A DNA stretch of 5,487 nt from Deltaproteobacteria bacterium (GTDB lineage Bacteria; Bdellovibrionota_B; Oligoflexia; Oligoflexales; Bog-1112): the NCBI GenBank assembly GCA_003136475.1, contig PLEQ01000190.1, positions 4,924 through 10,410 of the forward strand, read 5' to 3'. This document shows positions 1-5,487 of the stretch, piece after piece; positions within the stretch are counted from its first letter, which is position 1; the number at the start of each line of letters is the position of its first letter. The position numbers and the translations under genes were made by a program. The notes under the pieces were generated by a model. It did no database searches and had not been told where the DNA came from. It saw only the letters and a list, made by a program, of their open reading frames with translations.

Positions 1-677
1 GGATCATGCAGATCTATGCCCGCTTTCATTTCCGCGATTTTGCCCTGGCGTTGGGTTACAAGAGTGAGATTATCAAAAATCATTTTATGAACTATCTCGC
101 TCTGACCAGTGACGTGCAACTTGATTTTGCTACGGGCAAGTGTGAATACCTTTCAAAGCCAGATCTGGATTGGAAGGTGGACCTTATCGAGACGGGTCTG
201 AATACCATGACGGGTGGCCGTCTGCGTCGCTTAGAAAAATTGCTGCGCGGTCAGGGTACCTTTATGCTGACTTATGGTGACGGGCTTGCGAATATTGAAC
301 TCGACCAAGTTCTAAAATTTCATCGCTCCCATGGCAAAATTGCGACCGTCACCGCTGTTCGCCCATCCGCCCGCTTTGGAGCCATGGGTTTTTCCGAAGG
401 TAATTTTGTCACGAGCTTTCGTGAAAAACACCAAACGGATGAGGGTTGGATCAACGGGGGCTTCTTTGTCTTTGAACCCGAAATCTTTGACTACCTGGAT
501 GCGGACACTACGGTGCTCGAAGGTTCTCCACTCGAACGCCTTGCAGAGGAAAAACAGCTGCTAGGTTACCGTCACAACGGCTTTTGGCAATGTATGGATA
601 CCCCACGCGATCGGCAATATCTGGAAGATCTCTGGCAAAGGGGGGAGGCGCCTTGGAGTACCCTCAATGTCGGCTAA
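1..677 (+). CDS. rfbF: Glucose-1-phosphate cytidylyltransferase, 5'-truncated by window edge
   Basis: This cytoplasmic enzyme converts glucose-1-phosphate and CTP to CDP-glucose, the entry step to CDP-3,6-dideoxyhexoses and other CDP-glucose-derived sugars. The frame is open through the left edge (the codon before the first ATG at 6 is ATC), and the ATG matches the internal Met of the family's 'W-H-I-M-K-I-Y' segment. The true start therefore lies upstream, and roughly the first 30 residues, with the glycine-rich nucleotide-binding GLGTR motif, are missing. Family hallmarks seen, numbered from that ATG: NTMTGGRL (about 66-73), FMLTYGDG with the metal-binding Asp (86-93), WINGGFFVFEPEIFDYL (about 148-164), SPLERLAEE, and the C-terminal GFWQCMDTPRD with the conserved MDT. 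The usual EKP motif reads EKH here (423-431). Its 3' end overlaps the next gene by 11 bases, so it is probably co-transcribed and translationally coupled. The family call is very secure, and the CDP-glucose specificity is secure from the close motif match to known RfbF. Confidence 0.95.
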   Translation, partial: IMQIYARFHFRDFALALGYKSEIIKNHFMNYLALTSDVQLDFATGKCEYLSKPDLDWKVDLIETGLNTMTGGRLRRLEKLLRGQGTFMLTYGDGLANIELDQVLKFHRSHGKIATVTAVRPSARFGAMGFSEGNFVTSFREKHQTDEGWINGGFFVFEPEIFDYLDADTTVLEGSPLERLAEEKQLLGYRHNGFWQCMDTPRDRQYLEDLWQRGEAPWSTLNVG

Positions 678-1812
678 CGCGACGCAGCTAGACTTCTCTG
701 CCCCCAAGCCGTCTTGGCTATTGTCTACCACTATTCTGCTGTCTTTCTTGCTGCCTTATGTCCGGGGTTTTTTGATCTTTCCCATCTATGCGGTCCTCTT
801 GTTCTTTGCCTTGCCCCGTCTGCGCTTGCAGCATTTTGATATACTTTTTGGACTCCTGCTGCTGATCTTTTTTTTCTGGAAACTCATCGCTTTGAATTTT
901 TTCGACTGCTTCCAGCTCTTTCGCGTCTTTTTCGGCTACTATTTTTTCTACCTTTTTTTTAAGTCTTTCGAGTCTTTGACCTTCATTAATTTTAACAAAG
1001 CCGTACTCCTTGTCGCCGTAGCGGTTCTTGTCGAAGCGATTCTCATCAATACCATCGTGGATCCGGCGCAATTGGCGGTCTTTCCGAATTTCGAAACGAG
1101 TACCGCTAGAACAGCGTTATATGGGTTTTATCAAAGGCCCTATAGTATTGGTTCCAATGCTTCGGTTACGAGTGTTCTCATTACAGTCATGCTGAGTTTA
1201 GCGTATATCCAGCGCCAGCATTTCTATCGCTCCCGTTTTGCGGAGTCCCTGGGTATTCTTGCGATAGTAGCGCTCATCTCAGGTGCCGGCTTTTGTATTA
1301 GCGCCCTGTATTTTTTATCGAAGCTAAAACTGCGATCGTTTTTGCCAGCCTTAGGGATTCTTCTCTTTTCGGTATTTTTTATAAGCAGTGATTTGCAACC
1401 CGTATTTTTGACTAAGCTGTCCTCGTCCTATATGACTTTCCTGATGGCCTTTAAAGAAGCTCAGATCGGGGATGTGGTCGCAACGCTGCACAAGAGCAGC
1501 GATCTAATGTATCAGTTTTTATTTGGCTCGTTTAAAGGTGGAGCAGGGGGTTATGGGGGTGATTTTGGATGGCTTGATTTTTTTACATCGATGGGATTTA
1601 CGGGACTCGGCCTGTTTATAGTATTTTTTGCGTCTAAATTGAATTCTGTTAATTTTATTCCGCTTAGTCTGTTCTTTCTAGCTTCGTTTCACTACTCAGC
1701 GATGATGTCTGGTGTAGGGCAAATTCTCATGGGCTTTTGCTTTGCGCTAACCCCAAAAACCAACGCAGTGGCTAAGCAGTCACCGATAGTAGAGGAAATT
1801 TATGGATCCTAA
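667..1812 (+). CDS. Polytopic membrane protein, probable O-antigen polymerase (Wzy-like)
   Basis: This 381-residue, very Phe/Leu-rich inner-membrane protein has about 10-11 predicted transmembrane helices (roughly residues 17-31, 34-51, 58-78, 84-100, 111-130, 165-183, 190-215, 222-240, 305-320, 328-345, 349-363). Wzy proteins join undecaprenyl-linked repeat units in the periplasm; they are poorly conserved, so the call rests on topology, size and context. Two suggestive patches are a non-membrane stretch around R157 (QRPYSIGSNAS) and a Gly-rich loop at 291-304 leading into D299/D304 and FFTSMGFTG, resembling the aspartate-then-'GhhG' helix seen near the C-terminus of Wzy/O-antigen ligase proteins. 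Residues 241-304 would form a large loop. The start at 667 has GGAG at 655-658 with 8-base spacing. The gene overlaps both neighbours by 11 bases and lies directly before a Wzz-like gene. An O-antigen ligase (WaaL type) or other polymerase-fold protein is the main alternative. I see no flippase-like features. Confidence 0.68.
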   Translation: MSANATQLDFSAPKPSWLLSTTILLSFLLPYVRGFLIFPIYAVLLFFALPRLRLQHFDILFGLLLLIFFFWKLIALNFFDCFQLFRVFFGYYFFYLFFKSFESLTFINFNKAVLLVAVAVLVEAILINTIVDPAQLAVFPNFETSTARTALYGFYQRPYSIGSNASVTSVLITVMLSLAYIQRQHFYRSRFAESLGILAIVALISGAGFCISALYFLSKLKLRSFLPALGILLFSVFFISSDLQPVFLTKLSSSYMTFLMAFKEAQIGDVVATLHKSSDLMYQFLFGSFKGGAGGYGGDFGWLDFFTSMGFTGLGLFIVFFASKLNSVNFIPLSLFFLASFHYSAMMSGVGQILMGFCFALTPKTNAVAKQSPIVEEIYGS

Positions 1813-3154
1813 TGATGAAAGAAAACCTTTGAGTTCGAGTCTATCTGCCTTCGATATCATCGCATTTGTGTTGAACTGGCGATTCGTTTTTATAGCGTGT
1901 ACCACCCTCGGTTTAGGGGTCGCGGTCTGCTTTGTTTTTTTTAACAAACGTATTTATGAGCACGATATCGTGCTAGAAGCCTTGTCTCAAAATCACCCGG
2001 TGACGAAAACCCCTGAAACCGTCAAGCGTGCCGTAATCTCGTTGTTTAGTAAGCCAAATCTTTGCAAAATTTTTTCAGACAATTTTTTCGAAACACTGAC
2101 GAAATTGAGCGCTCAGAACGACGAACTCGGCGCCCAAGCTAAATTGAGCCTGCAGGAGTTTCGTGAGCGATTTTCGAGTTCCCCTGACCACAAAGATCTA
2201 GACTCCATGAAGAGGGGCTTTGTTGCGTACCTTAATACCGATTTAGTGAAGTACATTAAGGAAGAAATGAAGCCACCCAAAGCAGGTTTTCTCTTTCTTT
2301 TGACCAACCTTGATAACACGAGTTGGAAACTATTTTTGCGTTCTGCTAAGGACACAGTGAGTCCGATTGCGCGAGCAACAGTTGCAGGTCTGCAAGCTAT
2401 GACGCCTGTCTATAATGAGCAGGAGATGCAGCGCATTCAAAACAATAATGAAAAAGAGTTGGAGCTCATCCAAAAGAAGTTGACGCAAACCCAAGACGGT
2501 TTTTTGAAATTTCAAGAAACTTACGGGGAAGAGAAAACCCAGTTACAAATCGATTTCTATCGCCTTGCGATCGAGATTCAAGAATTCTATATTCACAATG
2601 TGAATTCCAAAGTAGGGGGGCGAGGTCCGCTACTTTGGAAAGGTAGCTTGGACAACGCTTTGATCTCCGTTACTCAAGAGCAAGGTGTTAAAGAAATCAA
2701 CACTGAGATCATGGTCAAGACCCTAGCTGAAATTAGTGAGAAGAAGGGTGTCGACGATGCTATTATCGGTCAATTCGTGAAGAAAATTGCGAATGTAGAA
2801 GCGAAAAAAGCTGGTTTGCTTTTGAAAAATGATTTGTTTAATGCCAATTTGCGGACATGCCGAGAATTATACAGCAAGGCTCTTGCGACATCGGTTGCTT
2901 TGCCTAACCACGAAGACTTTGCACTGCCTTCGGCTATGCTCGATGAGGCCAATTTGATGCAACAGGCGCAGGCGCTGGCCTCTACAGGAGGACGCTACTT
3001 CCTTTTAGTTGCTGCGATCGGGCTTTGTCTAGGTTTGCTGTTAGCAGCCATCATCGCTACGCTCTTAGAGTGTCGACAGCTTATCAAAAGTTCGGTTAAG
3101 AGCAGTCGCTTTTTTGATAGCCGGCGTGATCGAATTGTTGAAGGTCATTCCTAA
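1802..3154 (+). CDS. Wzz-like polysaccharide co-polymerase / chain-length determinant
   Basis: The protein has 450 residues. Wzz-type proteins are inner-membrane oligomers that set polymer chain length together with Wzy. Seen here: a short cytoplasmic N-terminus; TM1 at about 27-47, preceded by W26-R27 and followed by NKRIYEHDIVLEA, the typical Wzz entry into the periplasmic domain; a long polar, charged periplasmic region with a likely coiled coil around 204-262 (rich in Gln, Glu and Lys); TM2 at 399-421; and a basic cytoplasmic tail of about 27 residues. No Walker kinase motifs follow, so it is not a fused BY-kinase. It is longer than classic WzzB (about 325 residues), and the usual Pro-rich segment just before TM2 is only weakly present (ALPNHEDFALPS near 365-376). 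The start at 1802 has GAGG at 1792-1795 and sits inside the end of the preceding gene. Topology and neighbours support the role; sequence identity to known Wzz was not tested. Confidence 0.72.
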   Translation: MDPNDERKPLSSSLSAFDIIAFVLNWRFVFIACTTLGLGVAVCFVFFNKRIYEHDIVLEALSQNHPVTKTPETVKRAVISLFSKPNLCKIFSDNFFETLTKLSAQNDELGAQAKLSLQEFRERFSSSPDHKDLDSMKRGFVAYLNTDLVKYIKEEMKPPKAGFLFLLTNLDNTSWKLFLRSAKDTVSPIARATVAGLQAMTPVYNEQEMQRIQNNNEKELELIQKKLTQTQDGFLKFQETYGEEKTQLQIDFYRLAIEIQEFYIHNVNSKVGGRGPLLWKGSLDNALISVTQEQGVKEINTEIMVKTLAEISEKKGVDDAIIGQFVKKIANVEAKKAGLLLKNDLFNANLRTCRELYSKALATSVALPNHEDFALPSAMLDEANLMQQAQALASTGGRYFLLVAAIGLCLGLLLAAIIATLLECRQLIKSSVKSSRFFDSRRDRIVEGHS

Positions 3155-3160
3155 GGGAGG
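3154..3160 (+). promoter_or_regulatory. Strong, widely spaced ribosome binding site of the deacetylase gene
   Basis: AGGGAGG is the best Shine-Dalgarno match in the window. Its first base is the last base of the upstream TAA stop, and it lies 12 bases before ATG 3173, longer than the usual 5-9. No other start codon between 3161 and 3172 fits the frame, so ATG 3173, which places the zinc motif right at the N-terminus as expected, is retained. Confidence 0.7.
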
Positions 3161-3172
3161 ATTTTTAAAATC

Positions 3173-3838
3173 ATGAACCTAGTCATAATAGCCCCTCATC
3201 CTGATGACGAAACTTTAGGTGCCGGGGGAACGCTCTTAAAGTATCGGGAGGGCGGTGCGAATATTTTTTGGATCGTCGTAACTTCTGCCAAAAGCGAATA
3301 CGGCTATCCCGCAGAGCAGGTGAAAAGAGAAGCTGAGACGGTGGAAGAAGTTGCTGCCCAATATAGGTTTAAGCAGACTCTGCAACTTGGTTTGCCACCG
3401 GCTGCTTTGGATGCTGTGCCGGAAAAGGCACTGATTGGAGAGCTTGGCAGCGCTTTGAAAACTCTGCAAGCCGAGGTTCTTTTATTACCGTTTGGCTCAG
3501 ATGCCCACAGTGATCACCGACACGTTTTTAGCGGTGCCGCAGCCTGTTTAAAATGGTTTCGTTATCCGTCGATTAAGACCGTCCTGACGTATGAAACTTT
3601 GTCGGAGACGGAATTCAATCTCAATCCGACTCTCGTGCCCTTTCGACCCAATTGCTTTTCCGATATTTCTCGATACCTAGCTCAAAAAATTGAAATCATG
3701 AAAATCTACGATCGTGAAATCAGCACCCACCCCTTTCCTCGTAGCATCGAGGCGATACGGGCTCTTGCCACCTTACGAGGAGCCAATTCCGGGTTTGAGG
3801 CTGCCGAAGCTTTCATGGTTTTAAAGACGCTTTTTTGA
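3173..3838 (+). CDS. PIG-L/LmbE-family zinc-dependent sugar N-deacetylase
   Basis: The protein has 221 residues, normal length for the family, and no signal peptide or membrane helix, so it is probably cytoplasmic. PIG-L enzymes remove acetyl groups from N-acetylated sugars (GlcNAc-PI, GlcNAc-inositol, GlcNAc-malate and others). The N-terminal strand leads directly into PHPDDE at residues 8-13; by family knowledge H9 and D12 bind zinc and D11 is the general base. The second signature, DAHSDHRHVF at 110-119, supplies the third zinc ligand, H115. The C-terminal segment contains EAFMVLK, matching the family's usual ending. All catalytic residues are present, so an active enzyme is expected. The ribosome binding site AGGGAGG (3154-3160) is strong but lies 12 bases from ATG, and it starts on the last base of the previous stop codon. 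Placement after the Wzy/Wzz pair suggests it acts on a precursor or nucleotide/lipid-linked sugar of this glycan, but the substrate cannot be read from sequence. Confidence 0.93.
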   Translation: MNLVIIAPHPDDETLGAGGTLLKYREGGANIFWIVVTSAKSEYGYPAEQVKREAETVEEVAAQYRFKQTLQLGLPPAALDAVPEKALIGELGSALKTLQAEVLLLPFGSDAHSDHRHVFSGAAACLKWFRYPSIKTVLTYETLSETEFNLNPTLVPFRPNCFSDISRYLAQKIEIMKIYDREISTHPFPRSIEAIRALATLRGANSGFEAAEAFMVLKTLF

Positions 3839-3842
3839 GGAG

Positions 3843-3860
3843 CCTTAAGATTTTTTAAGG
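3843..3860 (+). promoter_or_regulatory. Small hairpin overlapping the ribosome binding site of the last gene
   Basis: CCTTAA (3843-3848) and TTAAGG (3855-3860) are perfect inverted repeats around a 6-base loop GATTTT. The right arm contains the AAGG core of the ribosome binding site (AAGGA, 3857-3861; 6 bases before ATG 3868). The hairpin starts only 5 bases after the stop codon of the deacetylase gene, so a ribosome terminating there would keep it open. This suggests translational coupling. The stem is short and AU-rich, so its real stability is doubtful. It is not a terminator: no T run follows the stem. Confidence 0.35.
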
Positions 3861-3867
3861 ATGGAGC

Positions 3868-5487
3868 ATGAGTCTCAAAATTTTTTTCCTCATCTTTTGT
3901 TGTATTCTCTATTCCTGTATTTTTGGGGCCTATCATCCTCAGAATGGTTGGGGCTTTGAACCATCGATTATTCTCTTGATGGCATTTCTGCTCAACCTTT
4001 TTGTTCTGTCGGGCTTTGCCATTTTGATCCTCCTTTGTCGAGTTTTGGATTCGCAAGGAAAATGGGAACGGATCTTTGCGACCGGAACTACGGCGCTTTT
4101 TTTTACAGCGTTTCTTTGGGTGCAAGCGGATTTTTTTCTGACCACACGGTTTGGTCTCAATACCGTGCGCCGGATGAACGGCATTAGGAAGATCTGGGTT
4201 TACTTGGTACTTTTGGGCATCATGCTTTTTCTGGGGCGCAAGCTTTGGCGGGTGCAAGGTACTTATATCAAGAGTCGCTTTCTCGTGCTGCTGCCGGTGA
4301 TTTCTCTCGCATTAGCGCTATGGGTACATACCCGGACGAATATTTTGCCAAGTTCCCTTAAAATCAATACGGATCATATGCGCCGCATGAATGTGCTGAT
4401 CCTCACTTTTGACTCTCTGGAGCAAAGTTTTGTCGATTTTTCAGGGCCCCATGCCCGTGATGCGTTTCCTTTCTCGCTGGAGGAAGGCCCCATCGATTTT
4501 TTAAGCCCGCAGCCTCGTGATGTGTTTCCCTTCATGAGCTCCAAAGCGGATGAATTCCTGATCTCAACATCCTCTTACCCCAATGCCTGCTGTACGCATG
4601 GTGCCACGGCAGCATTGTATGCGGGCGTAACAGCCAATCGATCGAAGGTTCTCAATTTGCCCGCGAGTTTGGGCGATGAGTTGGTTGATAGGAATTTGCC
4701 CACCGTACTCAAGGCCGCAGGCTATGAAACTCACTCCTTCGTTTCCTCAGACTTCGGCAGTCCCTATACTCTTGGTATTCCCCTAGCCTTTGATTACATT
4801 AATGGTGCCTTAGGCCTCTGGCTTTTGTCTTATCTTAAAAAACACATTTCGAATGAACAACATAGTGATTTGATCAGGGCTTTGAGTTTGTCGAGGTACG
4901 TTTACAGACCTTACCATCAACGCTTTCGGAAATTCGTCCTCAACGAACTTGTCAGTGATTTTGTTGACGAGCTCTTCAATGTCACTAAACAGGTCGAAGA
5001 TGATGAAATTAAAATTGCATCACTGATCGAGGTTTTAAGTAAAGCTAAGTCGCCTACATTTGTTCACTACCACTTTATGGGTCTGCATAGCCGCAGGTAT
5101 TCTCTCAGTGGGGAGTCCCATATTCTCCATGCTTTTGATCACTATATTAAACAAGTCTATAATACTTTAGCGGCGACTAAAATGTTGGACCAGACCATTC
5201 TCATTATCAATGCGGATCATGGCATGAGATGGGAAATCAGGAAGGTTCCCCTCTGGATTCGCTTTCCTCATGCTGAACACGCCGGGGTCCTTGCGTCCAA
5301 CACGCAGACTATCGATATTCCAGCGACGATTACCGATTATCTGCGTATTGAACATAACACTCCGTTTGCAGGAACTTCATTGTTGAAGATGAAACCAGGA
5401 CTCGATAACTTGCGAAACATTGCCATAGCAGCGACGTTCAATCACGCAAACCCCGCGTGGGCGCCGCCCCATTATCTTATTGGTAAC
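3868..5487 (+). CDS. Membrane-anchored sulfatase/LtaS-type hydrolase or phosphotransferase, 3' end beyond window
   Basis: The frame is open for 540 codons to the right edge. The N-terminal part has five predicted transmembrane helices (about 3-22, 33-57, 69-90, 109-123, 137-153), the layout of LtaS, MdoB and EptA-type enzymes. A periplasmic alkaline-phosphatase-superfamily domain follows. Its motifs are NVLILTFDS with metal ligand D182; SSYPNACCTHGAT with probable nucleophile T243; VLKAAGYETHSF; HYHFMGLHSRRY with H407 in the substrate-binding position; INADHG with metal ligands D450 and H451; and VPLWIRFP, DIPATI and FAGTSLL, which end the domain near residue 506. No Cys is placed in a C-x-P/A-x-R maturation motif, so phospho-transfer or hydrolysis fits better than classical sulfatase chemistry. 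ATG 3868 is chosen because AAGGA (3857-3861) precedes it, an in-frame stop lies at 3856-3858, and the nearby ATG at 3861 is in a frame that soon stops. It may decorate or trim the glycan outside the inner membrane; the substrate is unknown. Residues 189-222 contain an internal duplication. Confidence 0.9.
   Translation, partial: MSLKIFFLIFCCILYSCIFGAYHPQNGWGFEPSIILLMAFLLNLFVLSGFAILILLCRVLDSQGKWERIFATGTTALFFTAFLWVQADFFLTTRFGLNTVRRMNGIRKIWVYLVLLGIMLFLGRKLWRVQGTYIKSRFLVLLPVISLALALWVHTRTNILPSSLKINTDHMRRMNVLILTFDSLEQSFVDFSGPHARDAFPFSLEEGPIDFLSPQPRDVFPFMSSKADEFLISTSSYPNACCTHGATAALYAGVTANRSKVLNLPASLGDELVDRNLPTVLKAAGYETHSFVSSDFGSPYTLGIPLAFDYINGALGLWLLSYLKKHISNEQHSDLIRALSLSRYVYRPYHQRFRKFVLNELVSDFVDELFNVTKQVEDDEIKIASLIEVLSKAKSPTFVHYHFMGLHSRRYSLSGESHILHAFDHYIKQVYNTLAATKMLDQTILIINADHGMRWEIRKVPLWIRFPHAEHAGVLASNTQTIDIPATITDYLRIEHNTPFAGTSLLKMKPGLDNLRNIAIAATFNHANPAWAPPHYLIGN
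4433..4533 (+). repeat. Diverged in-frame tandem duplication, period 60 bases
   Basis: Positions 4433-4473 and 4493-4533 align without gaps at an offset of exactly 60 bases, with 32 of 41 bases identical by hand count. In protein terms VDFSGPHARDAFPF (residues 189-202) is repeated as IDFLSPQPRDVFPF (209-222), with 8 of 14 residues identical. The second copy continues into FMSSKADEF, the segment expected before the nucleophile motif in this family, so the first copy and spacer look like an extra 20 residues inserted after the D182 metal site. The reading frame is kept. Confidence 0.8.

Noticed and set aside
718..1071. 117-residue reverse-strand open frame opposite the polymerase gene
   Set aside because: Its highly charged Lys/Glu/Gln composition is simply the complement of Phe/Leu codons, and it lies inside a continuous membrane-protein gene.
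3843..3860. Rho-independent terminator between the last two genes
   Set aside because: The stem is only 6 AT-rich pairs, and the T run lies in the loop rather than after the stem.
3861..3863. Alternative ATG upstream of the last gene's chosen start
   Set aside because: It is in a different frame that meets a stop after about 30 codons; only ATG 3868 opens the long frame.
3706..4257. 183-residue reverse-strand open frame
   Set aside because: It is very Lys/Arg/Pro/Asn-rich, has no recognisable domain, and lies across the deacetylase 3' end and the well-supported last gene on the opposite strand. It is a shadow of T-rich membrane-protein codons.
4588..4605. Formylglycine sulfatase signature at the two Cys residues
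   Set aside because: Neither C241 nor C242 is followed by Pro/Ala at +2 together with Arg at +4, so the Cys-type sulfatase maturation motif is absent.

Overview
The window is one uninterrupted, same-strand gene cluster for a bacterial surface polysaccharide (O-antigen or capsule-like glycan). It holds five genes, all on the + strand and packed with overlaps or gaps of under 30 bases. Both ends cut through a gene. The first gene lacks its 5' end, and the last is still open at the 3' edge. Base composition looks moderate (roughly mid-forties percent GC, judged by eye), with many TTT-coded phenylalanines. A Wzy-like polymerase next to a Wzz-like chain-length regulator points to a Gram-negative (diderm) bacterium. 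I cannot assign a genus from the sequence alone.

Layout. Positions 1-677: C-terminal part of glucose-1-phosphate cytidylyltransferase (RfbF), which makes CDP-glucose, the precursor of CDP-linked 3,6-dideoxyhexoses and related sugars. 667-1812: a polytopic membrane protein that looks like an O-antigen polymerase (Wzy type). 1802-3154: a two-transmembrane, coiled-coil protein that looks like a Wzz-type polysaccharide co-polymerase. 3173-3838: a PIG-L/LmbE-family zinc deacetylase with clear active-site motifs. 3868-5487 (open at the edge): a membrane-anchored sulfatase/LtaS-type (alkaline phosphatase superfamily) enzyme with five predicted transmembrane helices and a probable threonine nucleophile.

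How the genes may work together (inference): CDP-glucose supplies a special sugar; the Wzy-like protein polymerises lipid-linked repeat units in the periplasm; the Wzz-like protein sets chain length. The deacetylase could remove N-acetyl groups from an amino sugar, and the last enzyme could add or remove a phospho- or sulfo-substituent on the outer side of the inner membrane. The two 11-base overlaps and short spacers indicate one transcript with translational coupling. I saw no promoter, terminator, RNA gene, mobile element or CRISPR.

The most unusual local features are a diverged 60-base-period tandem duplication inside the last gene, placed between two catalytic motifs; a small hairpin that would cover that gene's ribosome binding site; and several runs of 7-8 T in the membrane-protein genes. 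Overall this is a recognisable type of locus rather than a clearly new system.
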